Positions 46,601 to 57,367 of a stretch of 64,000 bases of DNA are shown piece after piece. Positions within the stretch are counted from its first letter, which is position 1, and the number at the start of each line of letters is the position of its first letter. The position numbers and the translations under genes were made by a program. Where the stretch lies: positions 20,540,797 through 20,604,796 of the forward strand of contig CM053332.1 of NCBI GenBank assembly GCA_028583605.1, given 5' to 3'. The DNA is from Dastarcus helophoroides (Eukaryota; Arthropoda; Insecta; Coleoptera; Bothrideridae). The notes below the pieces were generated by a model that worked only from the letters and a program-made list of their open reading frames with translations, did not search any database and had not been told where the DNA came from.

Positions 46601-47016
46601 TCCATCTCTTTTGTTCTCTTCCCATCTCTTCTCTTTTCACCTTTTCTCTTCTCGTCTGTTCTCTTCCCACCTTTTTTCTTTCCATCTCTTCTCTTCTCTT
46701 TTCTTTTCATCTCTTCTCTTTTCTCTTCTATTCCCTACACTTCTCTTCTCTCCTCATCTCTTCTCTTTTTCTCTCTTCCCTTCCCATTTCTTCTTTTCCT
46801 ATCTCTTCCTTTCCCATTTCTTCTTATCCCATCTCTTCTCTTCCCGTCTCTTCCTTTCCCATTTCTTCTCATCCTATCTCTTCTCTTCCCATCTCTTCTC
46901 TTTTCTTCCCATGCCTTCTCTTCCTATCCCTTCCCATCTCTTCTCTTCCCATCTCTTTGCGTCTCATCGCATTTCTTTTCTTCTTTCCTCTTCTCTTCGC
47001 TTCTCAATTTCAGATT
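43686..47016. repeat. 3.3-kb nearly pure pyrimidine tract (CT-rich)
   Basis: The + strand is almost wholly C and T, built from TTCTC, TTCCC and CATCTCTTCTC units. Frames of 884 and 1090 codons and several others cover it in multiple phases only because TAA, TAG and TGA all need purines. Their L/F/S/P-rich products have no domain. Larger duplications are visible: 45361 repeats at 45561 (200 bp), and 45667-46030 repeats at 46163-46560 (offset 496-544 bp, same AATATTGTATCTT marker at 45831 and 46375). Confidence 0.92.
44425..44900. repeat. Pure pentanucleotide array (TCTCC)n then (TTCTC)n
   Basis: TCTCC repeats without error from about 44425 to 44788, apart from three CCCTC units near 44505-44520. 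It then gives way to TTCTC units to about 44900. The purity shows that this is the youngest, still-expanding core of the pyrimidine tract. Confidence 0.95.
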
Positions 47017-47020
47017 GTGG

Positions 47021-48090
47021 CAGTTTTCGACCTTAATTACTTTTGGGCGAGCTGGAAATTATTCCATTATTCTATCTGAGATAATTTTCGTTTCTGCAAA
47101 TTTCTAGACTTTTTCCTCAAAATTGGCTTTTCCTTTAATTTTCAGTTTTCTCGAAATTTGTCTGTTTTCTCTAAATTAGATCGGCATATTATCGAAAATT
47201 AAAAATGTTGGGAAAAATATTTTTGGCTAATTTCGAAAAAAAGACTTCTTGCACATTCAATTTCTTTATTGAAATTTAAATATTAACGTCAACATTCGAA
47301 TAAAAAAGTAAACATTTCGAGAAAAATGTTTTTGGAAATTGCAAATTTTTTCACAATACTTGACCTTTGGAAATATTTTGGCATATTTAGAATTTTCAGC
47401 ATTTTTCGAGTTTTTCTGACAGTCTGGGTTTTAATTCAGTTTTGGTTTTCAAAAAAATGCTCTCCCAAAATAGGATTTTTTCTCAAAATTCGTCGCTTCC
47501 GAAATTACGATTTTATTCTACATTTTTCTCTCAAAATTGAACTGTTATTTTTTCAATATTCGGTGTTTCTGATTTACTTTAAATTTCAATTTTGGGAAAT
47601 TTCACGTTTCTCAAAATTTGTCTTATTCTGGAAATTTTGACTCGTACTTCAAATAGAGATGTTTTATGCTGCTGGAAATCTTCACTTACAGTGAAAAATT
47701 TTTCTCAAAGTTCCAACTTTTTCTGAAAATTACGTCTTTTTTTCACCAAATTCCACCTTCAAATTTATCGAATTTTCAACATTTTATTTGGGATTGGGAT
47801 TTTATTTTAAACACAGTTTTCTAAACATTCCAACTTTTTTCTAAAATTCGTTTTCCCGCGAAATTCGTCTCTCTCAAAATTAAACTTTCTCTTGAAAATG
47901 TTTTACTTTTCGTCTAGATTTTACCCTTTTTCTCAACATTTCGATGGTATTTTTCAAAATCTTCGAAATTTCGATAGTTTTCAAAGTTTTCCGAAAGGTT
48001 CGAGTTTTATTTTAGATTCAATTTTCTGACTGTTTTCGCAAAGTTCCTATTTCCAAATTTCCAAGTTAATCTAAAAATTCGATTGCTCAG
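47021..48090. repeat. T-rich degenerate repeat family, continued
   Basis: The same TTTCTCAAAATT / TTTCGA style as 41.0-43.6 kb resumes after the pyrimidine tract on the same strand, which shows that the tract expanded inside this repeat. A 104-codon frame (47326-47640) is F/S/I-rich and follows the repeat, so I do not call it a gene. Confidence 0.6.
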
Positions 48091-48097
48091 TTCATGT

Positions 48098-48506
<409 letters not shown>

Positions 48507-48610
48507 TCAGTTCAACCGGAACGTTTTCGGTTTTCTTTTTTTTTACCAATTCTTCAAAATGATTCTTGCTCCTCCCTGAACGAAATCCTGCCTACGCCCA
48601 TGTTCGTGTC

Positions 48611-48911
48611 GGATCCTACATCAACTGAAATGCACATGTGTCATAATGTGCGTTGGTAAATCTTGATTTTTAAGTGCAGCGGAAGTAGGGACAAACGAAC
48701 GGATGTTGGACCAGCATACACATAGGAATACATACTTTAATGACCAACTTTTATGTAATTATACACCATAGTTATTCATCACGCTAATTACGCCTATTAT
48801 GTGCAGTGGAACTTAAAAATTGTTATTTCTTTGTAATCAGAAAATTTTTGTTCTCTTTTAAATTTCTCTATTTTTAAAATTCTCCCTTTTTTTGAAATTT
48901 CTCCATGTTTT
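48611..48911. other. AT-rich low-copy DNA
   Basis: Nothing beyond AT-rich sequence is seen between the right tip of the putative hAT-like element and the next foldback arm. Confidence 0.3.
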
Positions 48912-49103
48912 TTAAATTGAAAAACAAATCTTGCCTCCAGAATCAAGAAAGATTAAAAAACACAGCAAAGGTTGCTCTAATACGTTTCGATAGCCAAGCT
49001 ATCATCTTCAGAGATGATACTTCGTATCTATACTTCTCGTATCTATACTTTTCGTATAGATACGAGTGGTAGACAGACAACCTAGCTTTTTAGCTGGCTT
49101 CAG
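48912..49103 (-). mobile_element. Foldback/TIR family 1, arm inverted relative to 30149-30324
   Basis: Read on the minus strand it matches 30149-30324: GCTAAAAAGCTAGG, the CGTATCTATAC hairpin, CTCTGAAGATGATAGCTTGG, CTATCGAAACGTATTAG and a CTTGATTCTGGAGGCAAGAT variant of the inner arm. An extra CGTATCTATACTT unit is present here. The outer terminus is lost. Confidence 0.75.
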
Positions 49104-49109
49104 GTAATT

Positions 49110-49992
49110 TTAACTGTTCAAATTAGAGCCAATGGTGTTCCATAGGAAATTTATCTGCTTTATTATCAAACCTAACACATTACACACGCATCGCTCTTTA
49201 GAAAGCCCCCCTCCCCAGAGATATTAAAAATCCCAATTTAATTCATTAGCAAGTGGAGTATTATCAACGTTTTGAAAGAAAAATTTTCATTATAGTTATT
49301 ACCGTTGAAAATTCTATTAACAAAGTAGTAATTAAATTGGACCGGTGCTCCATTACAAAACTTAATAAGGCCATCATGACTTATTATTAAGGTAATTAAG
49401 ATAAAACTACTGGTTTGACTAATGTATGACATTCATTTTTACGGTCTCCCTCAACGTCATAGATTACGTGTACTAATACCGTTGAGTGATAAATCACTCA
49501 ACGCTAATACGTACGAAATATACGATCTGAAAATTTAAAACGAATTCTTCATAAGGGGTGAAATCAAAAACATTTCGTGGAAATTACATCAATGGAATTT
49601 CGCAAATATTTCAGGCATCTACCTACACGTTATAGATTTCAAAGAATTCGATTTCAATTAGTTATAAAAGTAGTGTTATATATAGTCGATAATTGGCTCG
49701 TTGTTGTAATCATTTCCAGTATTGATTTCACCAATGAAAATTTGATGAGTGCACTATTGAATAACTTATTTTTTAGTTTAACGTTCTGCTATTACGTGTA
49801 AATGCATTTTAGGTATTTATGGCTGATTGAAATGTAAATGGATTTTGCTTTTAAGCCAAATCGCTCCTATTGTGGTTTTCCACGTTAAATTTTGTTTCTT
49901 CCTGCGAACTAATTTAATGCGTGATTAATTTCGTAATCAAGTACACAATGTTAAACAGTTTTTGTATCTCTGTTGACGCCGGGATCATTTAA
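49110..49992. other. AT-rich low-copy DNA with an unrecognised 74-codon frame
   Basis: A frame at 49577-49801 (+) encodes a hydrophobic product with a run resembling a membrane segment (VVVIISS near its middle). It has no recognised domain and no clear partner exons. It could be an exon remnant lying just upstream of the spliced-gene candidate at 49993. Confidence 0.25.
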
Positions 49993-50687
49993 GTGATAAA
50001 GAAAAAAATCGTATTAATTACGTTCGATCAAATGCTCTCTGCAGTGGACCTCGGTTTTACTCAGAGACTGTTATACTCTATTTTGGACACTTCAAGGCTA
50101 GAATTGTTATATAATTTGCAAGTAATATTGATACAAAACGTGCTAAGAAAATCAATTTATCAAGTTTTTGGTATGTAAGAATTTGAATTTGATTGCAATC
50201 GTCGTCACATTCTGAAAATGTTTAGCCTAATTTAAAACTTCTTTACAATTTAAAAACTTCAAATATGTTCGCTAATTCTAATATAAAAGCGACCACTCGT
50301 TTGGCCAATGTAGCTTTTCTTAAAAATTCCACCTAGTTTCGACTAGACTAGACCAGACTCGACTTTTGATTTAATTTTTAGGAACAAGTCACTAGTTTCA
50401 TCATTAAAATCTGACTGATAGCGAAGGGGTCCAGCTAATAGAGAATGCAAAACGTTTTCGAAATTGCAGGATGTGTTTTGTTGTATTTATTACTGATGTC
50501 GCTTTTGAATTATGAATATTTGACAATTCTACGAAGTAAGTGTTTGCGTCTTAATTATTTACAAAGGCGAATTCTAAAAACAGATGCTTTATTTTTAGAT
50601 GCGGGGAATAGTAGAACCATTTCATTTGGCGTGGTTAACATGTTCCACCCCTTGTTTAAATCAACAAACCTAATCTTCAAGATTTAG
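49993..50687 (+). CDS. Weak candidate for a small spliced gene, three exon-like segments
   Basis: Three open segments join in one frame through consensus introns. The first (49993-50170) ends before GTATGTAAG. An intron of 299 bp ends TTGCAG at 50469. A 66-bp segment (50470-50535) ends before GTAAGTG. A 63-bp intron ends TTTTTAG at 50598. The last segment (50599-50687) stops at TAG. The joined product is about 110 residues and hydrophobic, with a probable membrane segment encoded by the middle exon (VLLYLLLMSLL). I recognise no family; its character would suit a fragment of a membrane protein such as a chemoreceptor, but no signature motif is present. The start is arbitrary and upstream exons may be missing. 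Chance agreement is quite possible. Confidence 0.2.
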
Positions 50688-50689
50688 AG

Positions 50690-51236
50690 TCTACACAGTC
50701 TACATGTTCAGTACATGTCAGGAGATATATTTTAATTTACTAAAGTGCAGATGACAAGAATATTTTTTTAGATTACATTCAACGAAGTGGAAAACGTGAA
50801 TCACTGTAACGTTAACTACCAATTTTTTAGGGTTAATTGTGGTGAATGGTACTAAAAATTAATAACATTTATTGTAATCGACTTTTTTTCCTTATACGAA
50901 TCCAGCTGAAAGGTTGCTCTACACCAAAATACAAAAAAATAGGTTGTCTGGGGATTGCTGACAGAAGTGAAAACTTAAAACTAGGAAATAAGAGTGGTTT
51001 TTCTTTAATTTTCAAATTAATTCCAATACCAAAAATTAAAATTTCATTAAATTAAAATGATCACCATATCCGCTCTTGTATAAACTACTACAGTACTCAC
51101 TGTTGTAATGCAGAGTGATTCTGCGGTTGAACAATTAATATAATAATCAACATTGATGCACTTAGTTTACACTAGTTAGACGGCGGTTGATTGACAGTAG
51201 AGGTTGGGTTAGTTTGACTTTATATCTGCTTATAAA
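50690..51236. other. AT-rich low-copy DNA
   Basis: A 69-codon frame (50846-51055) contains an acceptor-like ACGAATCCAG and is lysine-rich, without a recognised domain. Nothing else is supported. Confidence 0.25.
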
Positions 51237-51799
51237 CTGCTTCAGTCATACATGTTCCTTTTCCATATACATATTTTTCCCATTTTTATCACAACTTCAT
51301 GATGTTTAATAGTTATTTATCTTTATTTATATTAATTTTTAGCAGCTTAAGCAAATGTCAGTAGTCAGGAGTGTGAATTATCAATTAGTTGCAATGTTGC
51401 TTCTTCAAAACAGATAAATTGGCTTAATTTTGATTAATTTTGAAATACAAATCTTGCCCCCTGAAACCAAGAAAAATTAAAAAAAAACAACAAAGGTTAC
51501 TCTAACGCGTTTCGATATTTAATTATTTTCATGATTTTATTAATATTAAATTGGTACTGCTTCAGCCATGCATGTTCCTTTTCCATATAGATATTTTTTC
51601 CATTTTTACCACAACTTCATGATTGTTGATAGTTATTCATCTTTATTTATATTAATTTTTGACAGTGTACGCAAATGTCAGTAGTCAGGAGTGTCAATTA
51701 TCAATTAGTTGCAACGTTGCCTCTTCAAAACAGATAAATTGTCTTAATTTTGATTACGATATTTAACTCATTTCATGATTTTATTAATATTAAATTGGG
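51237..51799. repeat. ~244-bp tandem duplication, left copy interrupted by an insertion
   Basis: 51237-51556 and 51557-51799 are two diverged copies (CTGCTTCAGTCATACATG versus CTGCTTCAGCCATGCATG, then CAGTAGTCAGGAGTGT in both). The left copy is 76 bp longer because of a foldback-family fragment at 51437-51512. Outside that, the copies align through TTTTGATTA and CGATATTTAA. Confidence 0.88.
51437..51512 (-). mobile_element. Foldback/TIR family 1 fragment with an empty-site paralog
   Basis: The 76-bp insert runs from ATTTTGAAATACAAATCTTG through CCCCTGAAACCAAG and CAAAGGTTACTCTAACGCG. The right copy of the host duplication lacks it (junction at 51756/51757), so the insertion borders can be read to the base. 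It lacks both the family terminus and the hammerhead-like stem, so it was either trimmed after insertion or inserted as a fragment. Confidence 0.8.
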
Positions 51800-52010
51800 A
51801 TATTGTGCTCTTTCTACTGCTTTTTAGTTATTTCCTTTTATATTATTTTTAAAATCGTAGATTGGGACAACTTTTTATGTTTTTGTTAACTTACATTAGT
51901 AATTATAACATAAATAAACAATATATTATAGTAATAATGATATAGATTACTATTTATTACACTATTAATAAGTATTGGAACTTCTATAACAATTTTTAAA
52001 AAGCTTCTTA
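51800..52010. other. AT-rich spacer
   Basis: Very AT-rich, with short TATT/AATA runs and no feature that I can support. Confidence 0.3.
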
Positions 52011-52312
52011 TTTGCAAATTTTGACTCACTTTTTGAGTTTTTTGTGAATTTCAACGTTTTGAAAAATTTAACTTTTTTTAATAATTTTTCCTATTTGTTT
52101 TTCAAATTTTGACCTATTTTTAAAAAGTCCACTTCTCTTACATTTTCGGCTTTTTTTTTTAATTTTCACTCAACTTGTTGGTAAATTAGACCATTTTTGA
52201 AAAATTCTTGTTTGAAAGTGTCAACTTTTCGAGCGAGTGGATTAAAAAAAAAAAGTACAAATTTTCAGGAGTCAAACTTTTCCAAAAAACAAAAATTTAT
52301 AAAAAGGTTGTT
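52011..52312. repeat. T-rich degenerate repeat turning A-rich
   Basis: TTTTGA and TTTCAA blocks of the T-rich family run to about 52190, then the + strand becomes A-rich just before the purine array. Confidence 0.5.
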
Positions 52313-53200
52313 GAAGAGAGAAGAGAAGAGAAGAGAAGAGAAGAGAAGAGAAGAGAAGAGAAGAGAAGAGAAGAGAAGAGAAGAGAAGAGAAGAGAAGAG
52401 AAGAGAAGAGAAGAGAAGAGAAGAGAGAGAAGAGAAGAGAAGAGAAGAGAAGAGAAGAGAAGAGAAGAGAAGAGAAGAGAAGAGAAGAGAAGAGAAGAGA
52501 AGAGAAGAGAAGAGAAGAGAAGAGAAGAGAAGAGAAGAGAAGAGAAGAGAAGAGAAGAGAAGAGAAGAGAAGAGAAGAGAAGAGAAGAGAAGAGAAGAGA
52601 AGAGAAGAGAAGAGAAGAGAAGAGAAGAGAAGAGAAGAGAAGAGAAGAGAAGAGAAGAGAAGAGAAGAGAAGAGAAGAGAAGAGAAGAGAAGAGAAGAGA
52701 AGAGAAGAGAAGAGAAGAGAAGAGAAGAGAAGAGAAGAGAAGAGAAGAGAAGAGAAGAGAAGAGAAGAGAAGAGAAGAGAAGAGAAGAGAAGAGAAGAGA
52801 AGAGAAGAGAAGAGAAGAGAAGAGAAGAGAAGAGAAGAGAAGAGAAGAGAAGAGAAGAGAAGAGAAGAGAAGAGAAGAGAAGAGAAGAGAAGAGAAGAGA
52901 AGAGAGAGAAGAGAAGAGAAGGGAAGGGAAGGGAAGGGAAGGGAAGGGAAGGGAAGGGAAGGGAAGGGAAGGGAAGGGAAGGGAAGGGAAGGGAAGGGAA
53001 GGGAAGGGAAGGGAAGGGAAGGGAAGGGAAGGGAAGGGAAGGGAAGGGAAGGGAAGGGAAGGGAAGGGAAGAGAAGAGAAGAGAAGGGTAGAGAAGAGAA
53101 GAGAAGAGAAGAGAAGAAAAGAGAAGAGAAGAGACGAAAAGAGAAGAGAAGAGAAGAGAAGGGTAGAGAAGGGTAGAGAAGGATAGAGAAGAGTAGAGAA
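52313..53200. repeat. Purine-only pentanucleotide array (AGAAG)n then (GGGAA)n
   Basis: AGAAG units run from 52313 to about 52915 with two small slips (near 52424 and 52902). GGGAA units then run from 52917 to 53070, and mixed GAGAA/GGGTA units to 53200. Frames of 320-329 codons on both strands exist only because a purine-only strand has no stop codon. The + strand here is complementary in kind to the pyrimidine tract at 43.7-47 kb, so the two arrays are inverted relative to each other. Confidence 0.95.
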
Positions 53201-54990
53201 GTTTTAAAAAATCCAAATCTTCAAAGAAGTGCAAATTTTCAAAAAAGTCGATAATTTGGAAAAGTGAAAACTTCGAGAAAAAGTCAAGAATTAAAAAAAA
53301 AGGTTGCAGAAAAGTAGAAATTATGAAAAAAGGTGGAGATTTACAAAACTAATTAGAGTTAAGAGTCCAAATTTCTGAATTTCTCCAAAAGAAAGTAAAA
53401 TTGGCAAAAAATTCAATTTTTAAATAAGTAGCCAATTAGAAAAAATTCAAAACTTCAAAAGTCAGTTTTGGGAAAAAATTCCATTTTTTTTTAGAAAATA
53501 TCACAACTTTGATAGATCAAATTTTGGAAAAAGACCAACATTTTGCAAAAAGGCGGAAGTTTTTAAATATTTTTTTAAAAAGTCGAAATTTTCAAAAAAT
53601 AGTTTTGTTATTTAAAATAAATTAAAAAGAATCTTTTAATGAAAGTCAAATTCTTCAATAAAAGTCAATTTTTCAAAATGTTGAAATTCACAAAAAACGT
53701 TAAAGGGAGACTCGACATTTATTTAAATAAGCCAACTTTTTTAATTAAAAAAAAATCAAAATATTTTAAAAATTGAAATAATTGCAAAAATTCGAAATTT
53801 TCACAGACAAATTTTTAAAAATAGACAAACAACTTGAATGAAAACTTTGAAAAAAAGTCGAAATTAGAAAGAAAATGTACAAGTTTTCAAAAAAGGTCGA
53901 AATTTTGAAAAAAGCCCAAATTTGGAAAAAAATTCCAAACTTCGAAGAAATGAAAAATATGAAGAAAATACGAAATTAAAAAAGCGGGAAATTTTGAAAA
54001 AAGTCCAAATTTGGAAAAAATTCCAAATTTTGAAGAAACGAAAAATATGAAGAAAGGACGAAATTAAAAAAGGTGGAAATTTTAAAAAAGCCGAAATTAG
54101 AAGGAAAGTGTACTTTAGATCGAAATTTAAAAAAAGTCGAAATTTATAGAAAAGTCGAAACTTGGAAAACAATTCAACACTTCGAAGAAACGAAAAATAT
54201 GAAGAAATTAAAAAGGTAGAGATTTCGAACTTCGAAAAAATAAAAAATATGAAGAAAGGACGAAATTAAAAAAGGGGGAAATTTTGAAAAAGGTCCAAAC
54301 TTGGAAAAAATTCCAAACTTTGAAGAAATGAAAAATATGAAGAAAGGACAAAATTAAAAAAGGTGGAAATTTAAAAAAAAAGCCGAAATTAGAAGGAAAG
54401 TGTACTTTAGATCGAAATTTAAAAAAAGTCGAAATGTTGAGAAAAGTCGAAACTTGGAAAACAACTCAACACTTCGAAGAAACGAAAAATATGAAGAAAT
54501 GAAAAAGGTAGAGATTTCGAACTTCGAAGAAATAAAAAATATGAAGAAAGGACGAAATTAAAAAAGGGGGAAATTAAAAAAGGTCCAAACTTGGAAAAAA
54601 AATTCCAAACTTTGAAGAAACGAAAAATATGAAGAAAGGACGAAATTAAAAAAGGGGGAAATTTTGAAAAAGGTCCAAACTTGGAAAAAATTCCAAACTT
54701 TGAAGAAACGAAAAATATGAAGAAGGGACGAAATTAAAAAAGGTGGAAATTTAAAAAAAGCGGAAACTGTACTTTAGATCAAAATTTAAAAAAAGTCGAA
54801 ATTTTGAGAAAAGTCGAAACTTGGAAAACAACTCAACACTTCGAAGAAACGAAAAATATGAAGCAATTAAAAAGGTAGAGATTTTGAAAAAACTCGACAT
54901 TTTCAAAAATTCGAAGTATTAAAAAGGTGCAAATTTTTAAGGATGTCAACATTTTCCAAAAATCGACGATTTGAAAAAGTCAAAACTTCG
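53201..54990. repeat. A-rich degenerate repeat family
   Basis: Units like AAAAAAGTCGAAATTTTGAA recur every ~20 bp. This is the reverse-strand form of the family at 41-43.6 kb and matches the A-rich half of the hAT interior at 24.9-26.9 kb. The 102-codon minus-strand frame near 53864-54172 follows the repeat and is not called. Confidence 0.7.
53860..54900. repeat. Higher-order tandem repeat, ~291-bp period
   Basis: The block GAAAAATATGAAGAAA occurs at 53952, 54040, 54192, 54242, 54330, 54484, 54533, 54622, 54710 and 54851. Spacings of 88, ~152 and 50 bp recur in that order, summing to ~291 bp (54040 to 54330, 54192 to 54484, 54242 to 54533, 54330 to 54622). A shared GTACTTTAGATCGAAATTTA block marks each copy. 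About three copies are present. Confidence 0.87.
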
Positions 54991-55879
54991 AGAAAAACAA
55001 ACTTCTCTTTTACACATTTAAATACTTTATGAAAAAACGTATTAGAAAGTATTTCTTTGAAACCACCCCATCCGAGGTTGACATAAATGAGTTAAAATTG
55101 TTCAAATGAAGCACTAAATGTTACACAACATCTCGTTTGTAGTCAACCAGAGACTAAATAGTCAACACTACTAATCAGTTAGCACCAATCAGCGTTGGCT
55201 AAATTAGCATGCACCTCATTTAAAAAGGGATTGTTTTCGATTAGGGCTCGAAGAGGGCGGTTACTCTCTTTGTTCGCACAAACAAAACACGACAAGACGC
55301 AAATTGAGCGCCTCTTAGCAGATCGCCACTTACTTATAGCCGCCTAATGACAAACTTGTTCATTCGCTGGTATATCCTGCAAGAGCGCCTGTGGTGCCAC
55401 TCAAAACAAAACAAACAGTCACTCGGTAATCGCGCCAATGCCGGGCCAGTCGCGTTTTCTGGTTAATGCACTACTGGAAGGGTGTGTGGATGTAGAACGT
55501 AATCCCAGTCTCGGTCTCGACGCACTCGCACTTCACGCTCCACTCTGGCGCGGATCTGTTTTACTCTCGGCCGTCGTCATGGTAACTCTTCGGTCTCCTC
55601 GATATATTTCTGTTATCACTTCCCAGCCATTGTTGATGAGGCGAGCCACGGACTGCGCGGGCCCCATTCTCTTCTCTAATCAGCTCGTTTGCATCTCCAC
55701 CACTGACTTTGAATGATTAACTAAGTCGGGAGATGTATGAATGTAGGAACTAGCTATCTCCAGATGTTGTTCCCCTAGAATTCGAAGCGTGTGCCATCCA
55801 AATACGAGGATTTATCTTGACAAATGAAAATGATCTTATGTAAAAAAAAATCATCTCTTACTGGTCGTTCAACGTTTCT
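54991..55879. other. Low-copy, CpG-richer island
   Basis: 55200-55740 is clearly richer in G, C and CpG than its surroundings and is not repeated in the window. A 92-codon frame (55438-55716, +) and a 44-codon minus-strand frame (55667 down to 55533, starting MGPAQSVARLI) overlap. I recognise neither. The composition would suit a promoter, 5' exon or old transposon fragment. Near 55326-55340 the minus strand has GGCGGCTATAAGTA, a weak TATA-like site. None of these can be confirmed from sequence alone. Confidence 0.3.
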
Positions 55880-56395
55880 TCGTTACAGTTTTGTAACCAT
55901 TTCCCCAAATATCTCCATCTACTACGTCACATACCTTTTTCCAGGCTTTGGTTTTGGCTTTTTTTATCTCTTTGTTTAGCTTCTTTTTCGCTCCCTGGTA
56001 TCTCTCCCTGAGTGTCGCCTTTAATCGAGCTGCGCGTTTCTATTTCCATTTTGCCTTGTGTCGTGTCTTTTAGCTCTGTTGCAGATTTTTCTGGCCTCTG
56101 CTATTTCGTCGTTCCACCAGTACACTGGGGTTCTATTCAGTGTCGACCCTTTCTTCGAAGTTTTGTCTACGGCTGTTTTAATTAATAGTATATTCGTCCC
56201 ACTCGTTTATTTTGTCTGCTTCTTCGTTGAACTTCTTTGCGAATTCGTCAATTTTGTTTTTAGTAATTTTCCATGTGGGTATATACGATGTTTTTTTCTG
56301 AATTGACCAAGGAGTTTATGTTAAAAGCATAGTTCTTGTGTAAGCTCAGATTTTCTTCCTCGCTTACTTTTCAACCATCTATTACGATCGTTAAG
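55880..56395 (-). pseudogene. Decayed R1-clade LINE fragment (end of endonuclease to pre-RT linker)
   Basis: Read on the minus strand from 56395 down, the translation gives the end of an AP-type endonuclease: a GW-V-E-LS-H pattern in which W is a TGA stop (56371-56373) and the usual SDH is SLH. It is followed by a PTWKITKNKIDEFAKKF stretch, then PVYWWNDEIAEARKICNRAK, and then a lysine-rich helix ending KKVCDVVDGDIWGNGYK. The PVYWWN-EIA and C-VD-D-WG--YK motifs lie between the endonuclease and reverse transcriptase of R1-clade LINEs. The fragment is split over several frames by at least three frameshifts and stops before the catalytic reverse-transcriptase core. Its endonuclease side is cut at the tetranucleotide repeat. 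It is dead, but it supports an arthropod source. Confidence 0.8.
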
Positions 56396-56664
56396 TCCTA
56401 TCTATCTATCTGTCTGTCTATCTATCTGTCTGTCTATCTATCTGTCTATCTATCTGTCTGTCTATCTATGTGTCGGTCTATCTATCTGTATGTCGTCTAT
56501 CTGTCTGTCTGGCTATCTATCTGTATGTCTATCTATCTGTATGTCTTTCTATCTGTCTGTCTGTCTATCTATCCGTCTGTCTATCTATCTGTATGTCTAT
56601 CTATCTGTCTGTCTTTCTATCTATCTGTCTTTCTATCTATCTCTCTGTCTATCTATCTATTTAG
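56396..56664. repeat. (TCTA/TCTG)n tetranucleotide microsatellite
   Basis: TCTATCTATCTGTCTGTC units run for about 265 bp with scattered variants. Three overlapping frames give L-S-Y-C-rich products (SIYLSVYLSVCLS style) that are translations of the repeat, not genes. It borders the LINE fragment exactly. Confidence 0.95.
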
Positions 56665-57177
56665 CACCGCTTTTAGTTCGATTTTTTTTAAACAATTTTT
56701 TTGGCGTTTACTTTATGAATATTCAAATCAATACGTCTACGTTTTGTTCGATGCTACAAGTGTCTCTCCTATTTCAGAACTTCTGTTATTAAATATGAAT
56801 AGCTGGTGGTACATAGGACGTTGCCCTTATATATTTATGTCCACAAGTTGTACGTACATATATTTAGAAAGCAATAAATTATCGATTGCAGGATAAGCTG
56901 TTGTTTGTAATATGGTGCGAATGTCTATTTTTAAAGGAAATCATAAGTTTTCCCGACCTAACCGATTGTTAGTTTGATTAAAATGTTGAGGTTTTCCATT
57001 AAATATATTTTCATCGTAGAAAACCTATTCATGATTTTTGTATGGAACAATTGTTGAAGGTTAAAGTTGAAAAGGGATTGACCTTGTTTGGCAAAAGAAT
57101 TAAAAAATGACGCAGTCAAATTAATAACCTAGATTTTCCTTTAGGAAGAATAGCTATATTTTCCTCTAGTTAAATAT
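56665..57177. other. AT-rich low-copy DNA
   Basis: No gene or repeat is recognised. It ends in ATAT (57174-57177), the proposed target duplication of the LTR. Confidence 0.35.
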
Positions 57178-57294
57178 TGTAACGCAATGTAAATAGATGG
57201 AATAGAATTGTATAATTTAGTAAATAAAAAAAGTTTCTAGAAGCATCTGATAAGGGAAAGCGGCCACGATAACGAAACAAATGGCAGATAAGCG

Positions 57295-57312
57295 TTCCAG
57301 AAATTTCGGGAA
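57295..57312. promoter_or_regulatory. Perfect four-pentamer heat-shock element in the LTR U3
   Basis: The bases read TTC-ca-GAA-at-TTC-gg-GAA, an exact match to TTCNNGAANNTTCNNGAA, the array of inverted nGAAn units bound by the HSF trimer. It lies 47 bp upstream of the TATA box. Two further TTCTAGAA half-arrays flank it at 57235-57242 and 57337-57344. The four-unit site sits in the loop region of a GGCAGATAAG / CTTATCTGCC inverted repeat. Confidence 0.75.
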
Positions 57313-57358
57313 CGATAAGCCTTATCTGCCGAAAAGTTCTAGAAGCCGGGGGCCAAAA

Positions 57359-57367
57359 TTATAAAAG
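57359..57367 (+). promoter_or_regulatory. LTR TATA box
   Basis: TTATAAAAG is followed about 25-35 bp downstream by an initiator-like TCAGTTAGTTAGAGTCAGTG. It supports reading the LTR on the + strand. Confidence 0.65.

Noticed and set aside
43722..47107. Frames of 884, 1090 and 421 codons in the CT tract
   Set aside because: A pyrimidine-only strand cannot contain stop codons. Several frames are open at once, the products are L/F/S repeats, and no coding signature exists.
52197..53234. Frames of 320-329 codons (REEKRREEK and LLFSSLLFSS types) in the AG array
   Set aside because: The purine-only strand has no stops, and both strands are open in multiple frames. This is a pentanucleotide microsatellite.
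56336..56896. 186-codon LSVYLSVCLS frame
   Set aside because: It is the translation of the TCTA/TCTG microsatellite.
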